This document shows, piece by piece, positions 16,730 through 26,376 of a stretch of DNA of 64,000 nucleotides (the stretch's first letter is position 1; every line of letters starts with the position of its first letter). Both the position numbers and the translations under genes were made by a program. This DNA is from Streptomyces cucumeris. GTDB taxonomy: Bacteria > Actinomycetota > Actinomycetes > Streptomycetales > Streptomycetaceae. The stretch is from contig NZ_JANCLX010000016.1 in assembly GCF_024295805.1 (NCBI RefSeq), positions 1-64,000 on the forward strand. Direction: 5' to 3'. The notes under the pieces were generated by a model. It was not told the DNA's origin, searched no databases, and was given only the letters and a program-made list of their open reading frames with translations.

Positions 16730-18241
16730 TCAATGCGCCCGGGCCCGGCGGCGCTTGCCGCGCCCGCCCCGGCCACCGCGCGGTCCCGGCTGCCCCGGTA
16801 CGTCCGCCCGTCCGGCCGGGCCCGCGCCCGCCGCCGCGCCCGGCGGGGTGCGGTCCGCGGAGACCACCAGCACGGCCAGCGCCGTGGTCACCGGCACCGA
16901 GGCCACGAGCCCGATGCTGCCCACCAGCGTCCGTACGATCTCCTCCGCGACGATCTCGCTCGTCGCCACCGTCCCCACACCGCTGTCCGCGATCGAGAAC
17001 AGCAGCAGCAGCGGAAGCGACGCGCCCGCGTACGCCAGCACCAGGGTGTTCACGACGGACGCGATGTGGTCCCGGCCGATCCGCATCGCCGCCGCGTAGA
17101 GCTTCCGGCGGCTCGCCGTCGGGTCCGCGTCGCGCAGCTCCCACACCGCCGAGGTCTGGGTGACGGTCACATCGTCCAGCACGCCCAGCGAGCCGATGAT
17201 CACTCCCGCGAGCAGCAGACCCCTTATCTCGATGTCCGGATAGAGGCCGTGCACCAGACCGGTCTGGTCGTCGGTGTTGCCGGTCAGACTCGCCCAGCTG
17301 ATGAACACCGAACCCAGGACGCCGATCAGCAGCAGGGAGACCAGGGTGCCGAGAACGGCAACGGACGTTCTCGCCGTCAGCCCGTGGCACATGTAGAGCG
17401 CCAGCAGCATGATCGCGCTACCCCCGATGACCGCGACCACCAGCGGATTGGAGCCCTGGAGGATCGCCGGGAGGATGAACAGGGTCAGCACCCCGAAGCT
17501 GATGGCCAGCGCCACCAGCGCGAAGACCCCGCGCAGCCGGCCGACCGCCACCACGGCGAGCGCGAAGAGCCCGGCGAGCAGCGCCATCGGCATCGAACGG
17601 TCCACATCCGAGACGGAGTACTGGAGGTTCTCCGGTGCCTTGGGCGCGTACGCCAGCTTCACCTCCTGTCCCGCGCTGAGCTTCCGCGAGGAGCTGGGCT
17701 GGATGATCTCGGGGAACCGGCGGCCCTCGTCCTTGCCCGAGGTGACCTCGATGGTGGCCTTCTCACAGCGGCTGCCCTTGCCGCCGTTCGCACCGCCGCC
17801 CGCGCCGCCGCCCCCGTTCGGCGCCGCGCCGTCCTGGCCCGGTTCGCTGGGCGCCTGGGGCTGGGCCCCCGCGTCCGCGCAGTTGATCTCCTCGACCTTC
17901 ACCACCCGTCCGGAGACGGTCTGTTGATCGAATCCGAGTCCGCTGCGCTCCCCCGCCGAGTGGTCGGGGGCGCCGCCCGGCCAGAGCACGATCAGCCCGG
18001 CGGCCACGGCCGCCGCGAAGGGGATGAGCACCGCGGCGATCACCTTGCGGAGCCGGGCGGAGACGGGGGTGGCCGGACCGTGGGCATGGCTGTGGCCATG
18101 GCCGTGACCAGCGCCGGACGGCCGGCCGTGGCCGTCGTCGGGGTGGTGGTCATGGGCGGGCGGCGGACCGGGCGTACCGTCCGGTCCGGCCTGGGGGTGC
18201 TGTGGCGTCGGGGTCACGCCCGCATCATCGCAAGTCGCCAT
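16730..18241 (-). CDS. YibE/F-family membrane protein
   Basis: A protein of about 503 residues starts with a His/Gly/Pro-rich cytosolic head (HGRPSGAGHGHGHSHAHG, a possible metal-binding stretch). One membrane helix follows (VIAAVLIPFAAAVAAGLIVLW), then an extracytoplasmic domain with two Cys (NCADAG and SRCEKA) and about seven more helices in the C-terminal half (MALLAGLFALAVVAVGRL onward). The IIGSLGVLDDVTVTQTSAVWEL motif is characteristic of YibE/F. The function is not established; a transport role is suspected. The tail is Arg/Gly-rich. A GTG at 18217 is an alternative start. It is divergent from thiC and its riboswitch. Confidence 0.82.
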   Translation of the reverse strand: MATCDDAGVTPTPQHPQAGPDGTPGPPPAHDHHPDDGHGRPSGAGHGHGHSHAHGPATPVSARLRKVIAAVLIPFAAAVAAGLIVLWPGGAPDHSAGERSGLGFDQQTVSGRVVKVEEINCADAGAQPQAPSEPGQDGAAPNGGGGAGGGANGGKGSRCEKATIEVTSGKDEGRRFPEIIQPSSSRKLSAGQEVKLAYAPKAPENLQYSVSDVDRSMPMALLAGLFALAVVAVGRLRGVFALVALAISFGVLTLFILPAILQGSNPLVVAVIGGSAIMLLALYMCHGLTARTSVAVLGTLVSLLLIGVLGSVFISWASLTGNTDDQTGLVHGLYPDIEIRGLLLAGVIIGSLGVLDDVTVTQTSAVWELRDADPTASRRKLYAAAMRIGRDHIASVVNTLVLAYAGASLPLLLLFSIADSGVGTVATSEIVAEEIVRTLVGSIGLVASVPVTTALAVLVVSADRTPPGAAAGAGPAGRADVPGQPGPRGGRGGRGKRRRARAH

Positions 18242-18307
18242 GGGCAGGGTGGGCCCCCTGTTCAGTTCCGCCGGAGAACCGTTAGCGTGGGGGCACCTTT
18301 GCAAACG

Positions 18308-18400
18308 CGGGAGCTCGGAGCACCGGGCTGAGAGGGCGCTGACGCGACAGCTGCGCCGACCGCTGAACCTGTTACCGGGTAATGCCGGCGTAGGGAGTGG
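18308..18400 (+). ncRNA. TPP (THI-box) riboswitch
   Basis: Conserved segments of the thiamine pyrophosphate aptamer are present in order: GGGAGCTCGGAGCACCGGGC, CTGAGAGGG, then CCGACCGCTGAACCTGTTACC, GGGTAATGCCGGCGTAGGGA. The aptamer ends just before the ribosome site of thiC (GGGAGTGG), so TPP binding would hide it and lower translation. This is the standard arrangement for actinobacterial thiC. Confidence 0.95.
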
Positions 18401-18405
18401 GTCTC

Positions 18406-20172
<1,767 letters not shown>

Positions 20173-20190
20173 CCTCCCGGGGGACCGGCC

Positions 20191-20222
20191 GAGCGGTGGA
20201 GGCCGCCACGCCTCCACCGCTC
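20191..20222. terminator. Bidirectional hairpin after thiC
   Basis: A perfect 13-bp stem GAGCGGTGGAGGC / GCCTCCACCGCTC has a six-base loop. It lies between the convergent thiC and glycosyltransferase genes. Confidence 0.8.
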
Positions 20223-20260
20223 AGTGCGTTGCCGCACCCTGCCGGAGTGGACGGTCGGCT

Positions 20261-21076
20261 TCAGGCGGTCCGGACCTGGCTCCGGAACGGCATCGGCCGG
20301 CGGACCGCGGTGAACAACCGGGCCAGCGTGGCCGATCGGCCGCTGTCCGCTGTGTGGGGCGTGATGGCGTTGACGCCCTCCGTGATCCACCGCTCCCAGT
20401 GCGGCCGGTCACTGGGCGACAGACGGCCGTGCGCGACGGCCATGTCGAGGATCGTCTTGCCGATCTCATGAGCCATGCTGCCGCCGTTGTACCGGAATCG
20501 GCTCTCGATGACGTCCAGATGGCAGACATTCACCGTGCCGCCGGCGAGAGCGGTCGAAATGTTGAGAAACGCTTCAACACCGAAGTCGGCCGGCAGGGGG
20601 TGCTGGATGCGTGAAGTCCGAATCGCGCGGAATCCCGTCAGGGAGTTGGCGCCGTGGAAGCCGACTTCGGGAAAGAGTTCAGCGGTGAGGGGTTCATAGA
20701 TCGTGAACGTGGCGCTCAGTATCGTGCCCGGGTAGTCGTACTCGTAGTCGCCTATCACATGGTCGCCGTTGCCGGATGCCGCCGCTTCGCGGAGCGTGGC
20801 CGGTACGTTGGTCTTCGACGAGACCAGGTCGGAGTCGAGAAAGCAGACCCACTCGGTCGTTACGCCGGCAAGAGCGGCGTTCATGGCCGCGCCCTTGCCG
20901 CGCGGCCCGAGCAGGACCTCCGCCCCGGCCCTGGCCGCTTCCTCCGCGGTTCCGTCGGTCGAAGCGCTGTCGACGACCAGTACGCGGTCCCCGGGTTGCG
21001 CGGCGATGCGTGCCTGCTCCACGATCGATGCCACAGTGGGCTCTTCGTTGTATGCGGGTATGACGAAGGTGAACAT
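20261..21076 (-). CDS. GT2/GT81-type glycosyltransferase (GpgS-like)
   Basis: The 271-residue protein has the GT-A fold: TFVIPAYNEEPTVASIVEQA, VLVVDSASTDGTAEEA, GPRGKGAAMNAAL (uridine-ring/phosphate loop), CFLDSDLV (DxD metal site), then FHGANSLTGFRAIR and DFGVEAFLNI. The GKG...DSD spacing and the later GxE motif resemble glucosyl-3-phosphoglycerate synthase (GT81), so a retaining transfer from NDP-sugar to a phosphorylated acceptor is plausible. Codon use is slightly less GC-biased than in neighbours. I chose the ATG at 21076, behind AAGGAAAGTG. The gene is preceded by an AT-rich promoter region with a perfect 6-bp hairpin (21099-21115) and a Zur/Fur-like motif. Confidence 0.78.
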   Translation of the reverse strand: MFTFVIPAYNEEPTVASIVEQARIAAQPGDRVLVVDSASTDGTAEEAARAGAEVLLGPRGKGAAMNAALAGVTTEWVCFLDSDLVSSKTNVPATLREAAASGNGDHVIGDYEYDYPGTILSATFTIYEPLTAELFPEVGFHGANSLTGFRAIRTSRIQHPLPADFGVEAFLNISTALAGGTVNVCHLDVIESRFRYNGGSMAHEIGKTILDMAVAHGRLSPSDRPHWERWITEGVNAITPHTADSGRSATLARLFTAVRRPMPFRSQVRTA

Positions 21077-21120
21077 CACTTTCCTTTCCCCCGAACAGAC
21101 TTACGAAGAGTAAGTGTATT

Positions 21121-21135
21121 GGAAAATGATCTTTG
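21121..21135. promoter_or_regulatory. Weak Zur/Fur-family-like box
   Basis: GGAAAATGATCTTTG matches about 11 of 15 positions of the Streptomyces Zur box as I recall it (TGAAAATGATTTTCA). It lies about 45 bases upstream of the glycosyltransferase start in an AT-rich stretch. The left half is near perfect and the right half is poor. Confidence 0.25.
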
Positions 21136-21242
21136 TGACGACGCGGAATATTTCCGTGGGAGGCGGTGTCGGTTGCCGTCAAGGACCGTCGTCCATCGAG
21201 GACTTCGCGCCGGAAAGCGCTGTGCGCTCAAGAGGTCGGCCT

Positions 21243-21270
21243 GACCGTCGATGGCGGACCGTCGATTGCG
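21243..21270. repeat. Short tandem repeat, 14 bp x 2
   Basis: Two copies of GACCGTCGAT(G/T)GCG lie end to end, followed by a partial third copy (GACCGGCG). They sit in the gap between the SnoaL-like gene and the glycosyltransferase gene. Confidence 0.6.
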
Positions 21271-21301
21271 GACCGGCGTCGGCGGTGGCTTTCACGCGGA
21301 T

Positions 21302-21709
21302 TCAGGAGGGTCCGGTGCGGGCCGTCCCGAAGGGGACGTCGATGAGGTAGCGCCAGAAGCCGTCGGGGCCGCGGCGGGCGACGTCGGTCGCCGTGCCCTC
21401 GATACGGACCTCGCTGCCGTCGGCCGCGGTGCCCTCCACGGTCCAGTCCACGATCAGGAGGGCCACGTCGCCGACGATGTAGGTATGGCGGGGGGCCACC
21501 CGGATCGGCACCCGCAGCCGCTGGAACTCCGCGTTGGCGCGCCGCCGTTCGGCTCCGGTGACGGTACGGCCCGGTTCGGGGGCGAAGGCCGCGCCGGGTT
21601 CGTAGACCTGGTCGAGGGCGTCGGGGTCGTAGGTGTTGAAGGCGTCGGCGAAGACATGAGGGTGCGCGGCGGCCTCGGTCGCCAGCCGCACACTGGGAGG
21701 ATGCGTCAT
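21302..21709 (-). CDS. SnoaL-like / NTF2-fold protein
   Basis: A 135-residue protein of the nuclear-transport-factor-2 fold (DUF4440/SnoaL-like): HPHVFADAFNTYDPDALDQVYEPGAAFAPEPGRTVTG, then a series of strands ending GFWRYLIDVPFG. Members are small cone-shaped enzymes or binding proteins, often of unknown substrate. Its ATG (21709-21707) is directly next to the ATG of the divergent HxlR regulator (21710), so the two start codons form CATATG. No clear ribosome site is visible. It is probably controlled by that regulator. Confidence 0.75.
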   Translation of the reverse strand: MTHPPSVRLATEAAAHPHVFADAFNTYDPDALDQVYEPGAAFAPEPGRTVTGAERRRANAEFQRLRVPIRVAPRHTYIVGDVALLIVDWTVEGTAADGSEVRIEGTATDVARRGPDGFWRYLIDVPFGTARTGPS

Positions 21710-22237
21710 ATGGCCAGCCAAGCCCCCGCCGGAGTGGGTCACCAAACGGAAACCCACGCCGATGACCGGGACGACGGGGGTGACTGGGACGACGACCTGG
21801 TGCCGAGCCGCTCGGGCCGTACCCGCCGGCCCGAACCGGACTGCCCGGTCGAGGCGGCGCTCGCGGCGGTCTCGGGGCGCTGGGCGACCTTGCTCCTCCG
21901 CGAGCTGATGGGCGGTCCGCGCGGCTTCACCGAGCTGCGGGCCCTGCTGCCGGAGCTGTCGCCGAAGGTGCTCAGCGACCGGCTGCGCGCCTTGCGGGAA
22001 CGCGGGCTGGTGGCGGTGGAGCGGCAGCCCGGCTTCCCGGTCCGTACCCGCTACACCCTGACCGAGGCGGGCCGGGCGCTGCGGCCCCTGCTCATCGAGC
22101 TGTATGCCACCGGAGAGGTGCTGCTGCGGCTCACCTCCGCCGCGGCACCGCCCGGTCCGTCGCCGGTCAGGCGGCCTCCAGCCGGTGGACCACCGCTTCG
22201 GCCACCGCCTTCGCACTGCCCGGGTTCTGACCGGTGA
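21710..22237 (+). CDS. HxlR-family transcriptional regulator
   Basis: The HxlR winged helix is clear: PDCPVEAALAAVSGRWATLLL, then RELMGGPRGFTELRALLPELSPKVLSDRLRALRERGLVAVERQPGFPVRTRYTLTEAGRAL. The conserved N-terminal Cys in DCPVEAAL is the residue that senses quinones, aldehydes or oxidants in YodB/HypR-type members. I chose the ATG at 21710, nine bases behind GGGAGG; an ATG at 21701 sits too close to it. The acidic first 40 residues and the Pro-rich tail are extra. The tail overlaps the convergent DJ-1 gene by 71 bases. Confidence 0.82.
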   Translation: MASQAPAGVGHQTETHADDRDDGGDWDDDLVPSRSGRTRRPEPDCPVEAALAAVSGRWATLLLRELMGGPRGFTELRALLPELSPKVLSDRLRALRERGLVAVERQPGFPVRTRYTLTEAGRALRPLLIELYATGEVLLRLTSAAAPPGPSPVRRPPAGGPPLRPPPSHCPGSDR

Positions 22238-22868
22238 TCAGCCGCTCGTCCTCGACCACATAGGTGTCGAAGGGCCTGGCTGCCGTGCGGTAGTCGGCGC
22301 CCAGCTTCGTCAGCTCCTCCTGGAGGCTGTACGGCACCGCGTCCGCGCGCGCCGCCAGTTCCTCCTCCGGCCAGGAGAAGCCGGTCACCCGCTTCCCCCG
22401 CACCAGCGGCTGTCCGTCGCTGAGCACCACGTTCAGCAGACCGGTCGCGCCATGGCAGACGGTGGAGACCACCCGGCCGGTCTCGTAGAACCGCGCCATC
22501 AGGTCCTCCAGGTCCTGGCTCTGCGGGAAGTCGAACATCACCCCGTGGCCGCCGGTGAGGTAGATGGCGTCGTAGTCGTCCAGGTTCACCTCGGAGACCT
22601 TCTTGGTGTCGTCGAGGAGGTCCATGTACTCCCGGTCCGCGTAGCGCTTGCCGGTGCCCAGCTCGCCCAGTACCTCGTGGGACAGGCTCTCCGGGTCGAT
22701 CGGCACCTTCCCGCCGGACGGACTGGCGATGTCCATGGCGTAACCGCCCCGCTCGGCGACATCCCAGAAGTGGGTCAGCTCGCCCAGCCACAGCCCCGTC
22801 CGCATCCCGGTCTTCTCGTACTCGTCCACATTGGTGACGACGACCAGGATCTTCTTCGTCGCAGGCAT
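22167..22868 (-). CDS. DJ-1/PfpI-superfamily protein (type 1 glutamine amidotransferase-like, Hsp31-type)
   Basis: The 233-residue protein has the DJ-1/PfpI fold. Early Glu and Tyr motifs are present (KTGMRTGLWLGELTHFWDV), with DYDAIYLTGGHGVMFDFP and the nucleophile elbow VSTVCHGATGLLNV with the reactive Cys. Relatives act as glyoxalase III, protein deglycase or holding chaperone. The context with an HxlR regulator, an SDR and a SnoaL-like protein suggests handling of reactive carbonyls. The ATG at 22868 has GGGGCAATGG upstream. The 3' end overlaps the HxlR gene on the other strand. Confidence 0.88.
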   Translation of the reverse strand: MPATKKILVVVTNVDEYEKTGMRTGLWLGELTHFWDVAERGGYAMDIASPSGGKVPIDPESLSHEVLGELGTGKRYADREYMDLLDDTKKVSEVNLDDYDAIYLTGGHGVMFDFPQSQDLEDLMARFYETGRVVSTVCHGATGLLNVVLSDGQPLVRGKRVTGFSWPEEELAARADAVPYSLQEELTKLGADYRTAARPFDTYVVEDERLITGQNPGSAKAVAEAVVHRLEAA

Positions 22869-22900
22869 CCCATTGCCCCTCGTGTCGATGTCATCGATAG

Positions 22901-22910
22901 AGGCGCGCCT
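22901..22910. promoter_or_regulatory. Palindrome in the DJ-1 promoter, candidate operator
   Basis: AGGCGCGCCT is a perfect 10-bp palindrome (contains an AscI sequence) in an AT-richer stretch, with flanks ATAG and ATGG. It lies 33-42 bases upstream of the DJ-1-like start. The HxlR regulator next door is a possible binder, but the site could be chance. Confidence 0.25.
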
Positions 22911-23010
22911 ATGGTCAATTCGAGCCTAGACCCGGCGGATTCGGGCGGCAACGCGGCCGGGTGGCCGCTCTGCCGGGGCGGCGTCATGCTGGAACCGTGT
23001 CCACATCCGC

Positions 23011-23799
23011 ATGCACCGCCGGGCACCCATGACCGGGCCGGGGGCGACTGCCGGTCGTCTCGAGGGGCGGGTCGCGATCGTGACCGGAGCGGGATCAGGG
23101 ATCGGACGGGCCACGGCGACCGCGTTCGCGGAGGAGGGCGCGCGGGTGCTGGGGGTCGGGCGGCGGGCGGAGGCCCTCGCCGAGACCGCGGCCTGCCATC
23201 CGGGCATCGCCTCGCACCCCGCGGACGTCACCGCGGACGGCTCCGCCGAGGAGGTCGTCCGGGCCGTGCTGGAGCGCTGGGGCCGACTGGACGTCCTGGT
23301 CAACAATGCGGGGGTATTCGCGGCGATGCCGCTCGCGGAGGTCACCTCGGCCCGGGTGGTCCGGCTGCTGGACGTCAACGTGGTCGCGCCCAGTGTGCTG
23401 GCGGGCGCGGCGCTGCCGTCGCTGCGCACGGCGCGGGGCGCGATCGTCAATGTGTCCAGCACCTTCGGACACCGTCCGCTCGCCGGTGCCGCGCACTACG
23501 GTGCCGCCAAGGCCGCGCTGGAGGCGCTGACCCGGAGCTGGGCGCTGGAGCTGGCGCCCGACGGGGTCCGGGTCAACGCGGTGGCCGCCGGTCCGACCGA
23601 GAGCGAGGCACTGGCCGCCTCCGGTCTGCCGTTCGCGGTGATCGACCAGATCACCGCGGACGAGGAGGCCCGTATCCCGCTGGGGCGGCGCGGGGACCCG
23701 GACGAGGTCGCGGGGTGGATCCTGCGGTTCGCCGACTCCGGGGCGGCCTGGCTCACCGGCCAGGTGCTCACGGTGGACGGCGGGCTGGAGCTCACCTGA
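23011..23799 (+). CDS. SDR-family oxidoreductase
   Basis: The 262-residue classical short-chain dehydrogenase has the cofactor loop VTGAGSGIGRATATAF, the NNAG motif (VLVNNAGVF), the catalytic Ser in NVSSTFG and Tyr/Lys in HYGAAKAALEAL, and the PG-like motif AAGPTESEAL. The residue after the second strand (VGRRAEAL) favours NADP(H). The C-terminus VLTVDGGLELT is typical. The substrate is unknown. Starts at 23011 and 23029 are both possible, and neither has a strong ribosome site. It lies divergently next to the DJ-1 gene. The 3' end of the gene forms a terminator hairpin. Confidence 0.9.
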   Translation: MHRRAPMTGPGATAGRLEGRVAIVTGAGSGIGRATATAFAEEGARVLGVGRRAEALAETAACHPGIASHPADVTADGSAEEVVRAVLERWGRLDVLVNNAGVFAAMPLAEVTSARVVRLLDVNVVAPSVLAGAALPSLRTARGAIVNVSSTFGHRPLAGAAHYGAAKAALEALTRSWALELAPDGVRVNAVAAGPTESEALAASGLPFAVIDQITADEEARIPLGRRGDPDEVAGWILRFADSGAAWLTGQVLTVDGGLELT

Positions 23800-23810
23800 G
23801 CTCCAGCCCG
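23781..23810. terminator. Hairpin made from the last codons of the SDR gene
   Basis: A perfect 14-bp inverted repeat CGGGCTGGAGCTCA / TGAGCTCCAGCCCG is separated by CC. The SDR stop codon lies in the right arm. It separates the SDR gene from a convergent membrane-protein gene. Confidence 0.75.
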
Positions 23811-23833
23811 GCACGGGACACGACGCCGCCCGG

Positions 23834-24682
23834 TCAGTCCGGCTGGTGCTCCGGGCCGCCGTAGTCCGGGCTGGAGTAGTCCGGACTGCTGTAGCGCGGG
23901 CGGGCCTTGGGGCCCTCGTCGTCCGTGCTGAAACCGGGGCGGCTGTACCCCAGGTGCGGGGTCCGGCCGACTGCTTCCGACCGGCTCGGGACATAGGCGT
24001 CGGACGCCTTGGCCGGAGCCGACGGATTCGCCAGCGCCTCACGCAGGAAGGGCAGCACACCGCGCTCCATCAGGGCCCGGCGCCACACCTCCCGCGCCTG
24101 GTCCAGCTCCTCGAGATCCTCACTGCGCGCCCCGCCCCTGATCGCGCTGGAGCCGTTGCGCAGCGCGGTCAGCAGCAGACCGACCGCGGCGATCAGCATG
24201 GCCGCGGCGGCGAGCGCGGCGAAGAACCAGCCCGCGGTGACCATGGGGTGGGCGATGGACGGCGTGGGGTCCAGGACGCTCAGCACATAGCCGACCAGCA
24301 GGAAGATGATCGCGGCCGTCCCCGCGAGCACCGGGGCCAGCACGGCGAGCATGGCCACCAGCCCCGCCCCCGCGGCGTCCTGCACCGCCCCGGCCAGGCC
24401 CGTGGCGCCGTCCTCCGCCGCCGGGTCCGCGAGCCCCGCGAGGGGACGGGCCGGGGCGGGCTCGCGCAGCCGGGCGCGCGCCGCCACGAAGTCCTGGTAC
24501 TCGGGCGCGGCGCAGGCCGCTATCGCGGCCGAGGCGCCGAGCGCCATCGTGCGGAGCTGGTCGGCGGTCAGCCGTCCGGTACCGGTAAGGTCCGGATGGA
24601 GGTCCGCGGTACGCAGCGCCTCGTCGAGGACGCGCTCGAACTCCGGGCGGTCCTCGATCAGCAGGTGCGGAGTGCTTTTCAT
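23834..24682 (-). CDS. Hypothetical two-helix membrane protein
   Basis: This 282-residue protein is not recognised. It has a soluble N-terminal part of about 105 residues (MKSTPHLLIEDRPEFERVLD onward), then three hydrophobic stretches: GAGLVAMLAVLAPVLAGTAAIIFLLVGYVLSVL, GWFFAALAAAAMLIAAVGLLLTAL and a short link. After a charged helix (SEDLEELDQAREVWRRALMERGVLPFLREAL) comes a Tyr/Ser/Pro/Gly-rich tail with repeats RYSSPDYSSPDYGGPEH. Similar Tyr-rich tails occur in many Streptomyces membrane proteins of unknown role. The ATG at 24682 has GGGGGATGCACC upstream. Confidence 0.7.
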   Translation of the reverse strand: MKSTPHLLIEDRPEFERVLDEALRTADLHPDLTGTGRLTADQLRTMALGASAAIAACAAPEYQDFVAARARLREPAPARPLAGLADPAAEDGATGLAGAVQDAAGAGLVAMLAVLAPVLAGTAAIIFLLVGYVLSVLDPTPSIAHPMVTAGWFFAALAAAAMLIAAVGLLLTALRNGSSAIRGGARSEDLEELDQAREVWRRALMERGVLPFLREALANPSAPAKASDAYVPSRSEAVGRTPHLGYSRPGFSTDDEGPKARPRYSSPDYSSPDYGGPEHQPD

Positions 24683-24873
24683 GGTGCATCCCCCGATACT
24701 CCGTAGGGCCTTGTGACCCGGCGTACACCGGGCCGTCCGGCGGAAACGGAGGAGAGCCTGCGACGGATAGGCCGATGGTAGAGCCGATCCGGCACGAGGT
24801 GACAGCAAGTTTCGCGAATTGCTTCCGCGTCGGTGAAACCCTCTATCTTCCCGCGTAAGCGCTCGCTGAACCC

Positions 24874-26145
24874 TCAGTCGTCCAGCGGAAGTTGCACGAC
24901 CAGCAGTTTCCCGGCCATCGTGACGCCGCCGTCCATGGCCACGGCGAGCTGATCGGCATAGACATGCGGTCCCTCGACGACCGGCGCGCCGCCGTCCTCG
25001 TCGTCCTCGGAGCCGACCTCGCCGAGCAGATACGGAATCGGGCTGTGGCCGTGGACGATGCGCTGTCCGCCGTAGGCGTCGAGCAGTTCGCGGGCGGCCA
25101 GCGGACCGGAGTCCTCGTCCCGGAAGGCGAACCGCTTGGTGAACTTGCGGAACATGTCCCAGCACTCATCGGCGTCCCCGCGCTGGAGCGCCTCGGTCAC
25201 GGCGTCGTTGACCGCCTCGATCGAGTCGCCGTACTCCAGATAGGCGGTGGTGTCGGAGTGGACCAGCAGATGGCCGTCCTCCTCGGCCATCGCGTCCAGC
25301 CGGGACATCCACTGGAGGTGGTGGTCCTCCAGCCGCTCCATATCGCTGCGCTGGCCGCCGTTGAGCAGCCAGGCGGCCTGGAAGGAGGCGGTGCCCGCAC
25401 CGGAGTTGACGGGGGTGTCCCCGAACCGCTTGGCGCCGAGCAGCAGCAGCTCGTGATTGCCCATCAGCGCCTTGCAGTAGCCACCGGCTGCGGCGGCCTC
25501 GGCGGAGAGCTGCATGACGAGGTCGATGACCCCGATGCCGTCCGGACCCCGGTCGGTGAAGTCGCCCAGGAACCACAGGCGGGTGTTGCCCGCGGACCAG
25601 TTGCCCTTGGCGTCGATCAGGCCCTCGGCGGCGAGTGCCTCGCGCAGCTCGTCGTAGTAGCCGTGGACATCGCCCACGACATACAGCGGGCCGGGCCCCT
25701 CGTCCTCGGCGAGCGGCCCCTCCTCGGGCTCGGGCACCGGGGTGAAGGCCACGGTCGGCCGGTCCTGCGGGGGGACCAGCGGGGTGTCCGGGATGGTGTG
25801 GCCCGGGCCCATGATGGGCAGCCGCTCGGTCGGTGTGTACTCGCGTGGCGGCGGCGCCTGGGCGGGCGCGGCCGGGGCGGGCTCCGGTGCGGACGGCGCG
25901 GGCGCCGGGGAGGCGGGCGCGGGCGCCGGGGCGGGCGCCGGTGACTGACCGCGTGGCACCCGCCCGTGCGCCACGGGCACCGGCGGTGCGGACGGCCCGG
26001 ACGGCACCGGAACGTGGCCCCCCGGCACGGATGGCAGGGGGGCGGGCGGAACCGCTCCGGGCGGCGTGGACGCCCCGTACGCGGGCACGCGCGGAGTCGC
26101 CGCCGTGTTCCCTGCCGTGGCTTCCAGACCGGCCCCCTGAGTCAT
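24874..26145 (-). CDS. PPP-family metallophosphatase with proline-rich N-terminus
   Basis: The 423-residue protein starts with about 150 residues rich in Pro/Ala/Gly. It then has the PPP/metallophosphoesterase core: LYVVGDVHGYYDEL (GDxHG), LWFLGDFTDRGPDG (GDxxDRG), ALMGNHELLLLG (GNHE), then LLVHSDT and IVHGHSPIPY. These residues bind two metals. The core is close to bacterial serine/threonine phosphatases (PrpA/PP1-like) and diadenosine tetraphosphatases, so the target could be protein or nucleotide. The ATG at 26145 was chosen because GGAGGGG lies four bases upstream; ATG 26160 is an alternative. No membrane segment is visible. Confidence 0.85.
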   Translation of the reverse strand: MTQGAGLEATAGNTAATPRVPAYGASTPPGAVPPAPLPSVPGGHVPVPSGPSAPPVPVAHGRVPRGQSPAPAPAPAPASPAPAPSAPEPAPAAPAQAPPPREYTPTERLPIMGPGHTIPDTPLVPPQDRPTVAFTPVPEPEEGPLAEDEGPGPLYVVGDVHGYYDELREALAAEGLIDAKGNWSAGNTRLWFLGDFTDRGPDGIGVIDLVMQLSAEAAAAGGYCKALMGNHELLLLGAKRFGDTPVNSGAGTASFQAAWLLNGGQRSDMERLEDHHLQWMSRLDAMAEEDGHLLVHSDTTAYLEYGDSIEAVNDAVTEALQRGDADECWDMFRKFTKRFAFRDEDSGPLAARELLDAYGGQRIVHGHSPIPYLLGEVGSEDDEDGGAPVVEGPHVYADQLAVAMDGGVTMAGKLLVVQLPLDD

Positions 26146-26376
26146 CGACCCCTCCACCATTGCGCCGCCGTGCCACCTTGTGGACCTTGCCTGGTCGACG
26201 GCGGTCCGCGGTGTCGTCCGCCCATCATAGGAATGACGGTGAGGGCTTGTGACGCACCAGGGGGCTGTCAATCGGTACTCGATCCTGCTCGGGCGGACTT
26301 TTATCCCGGATTGGCCCGGTAGGGGAAGTCCATTGGCCCCAGGTCCTGCTCGGGTCATCCTTGAGTCGCTCTCAGA

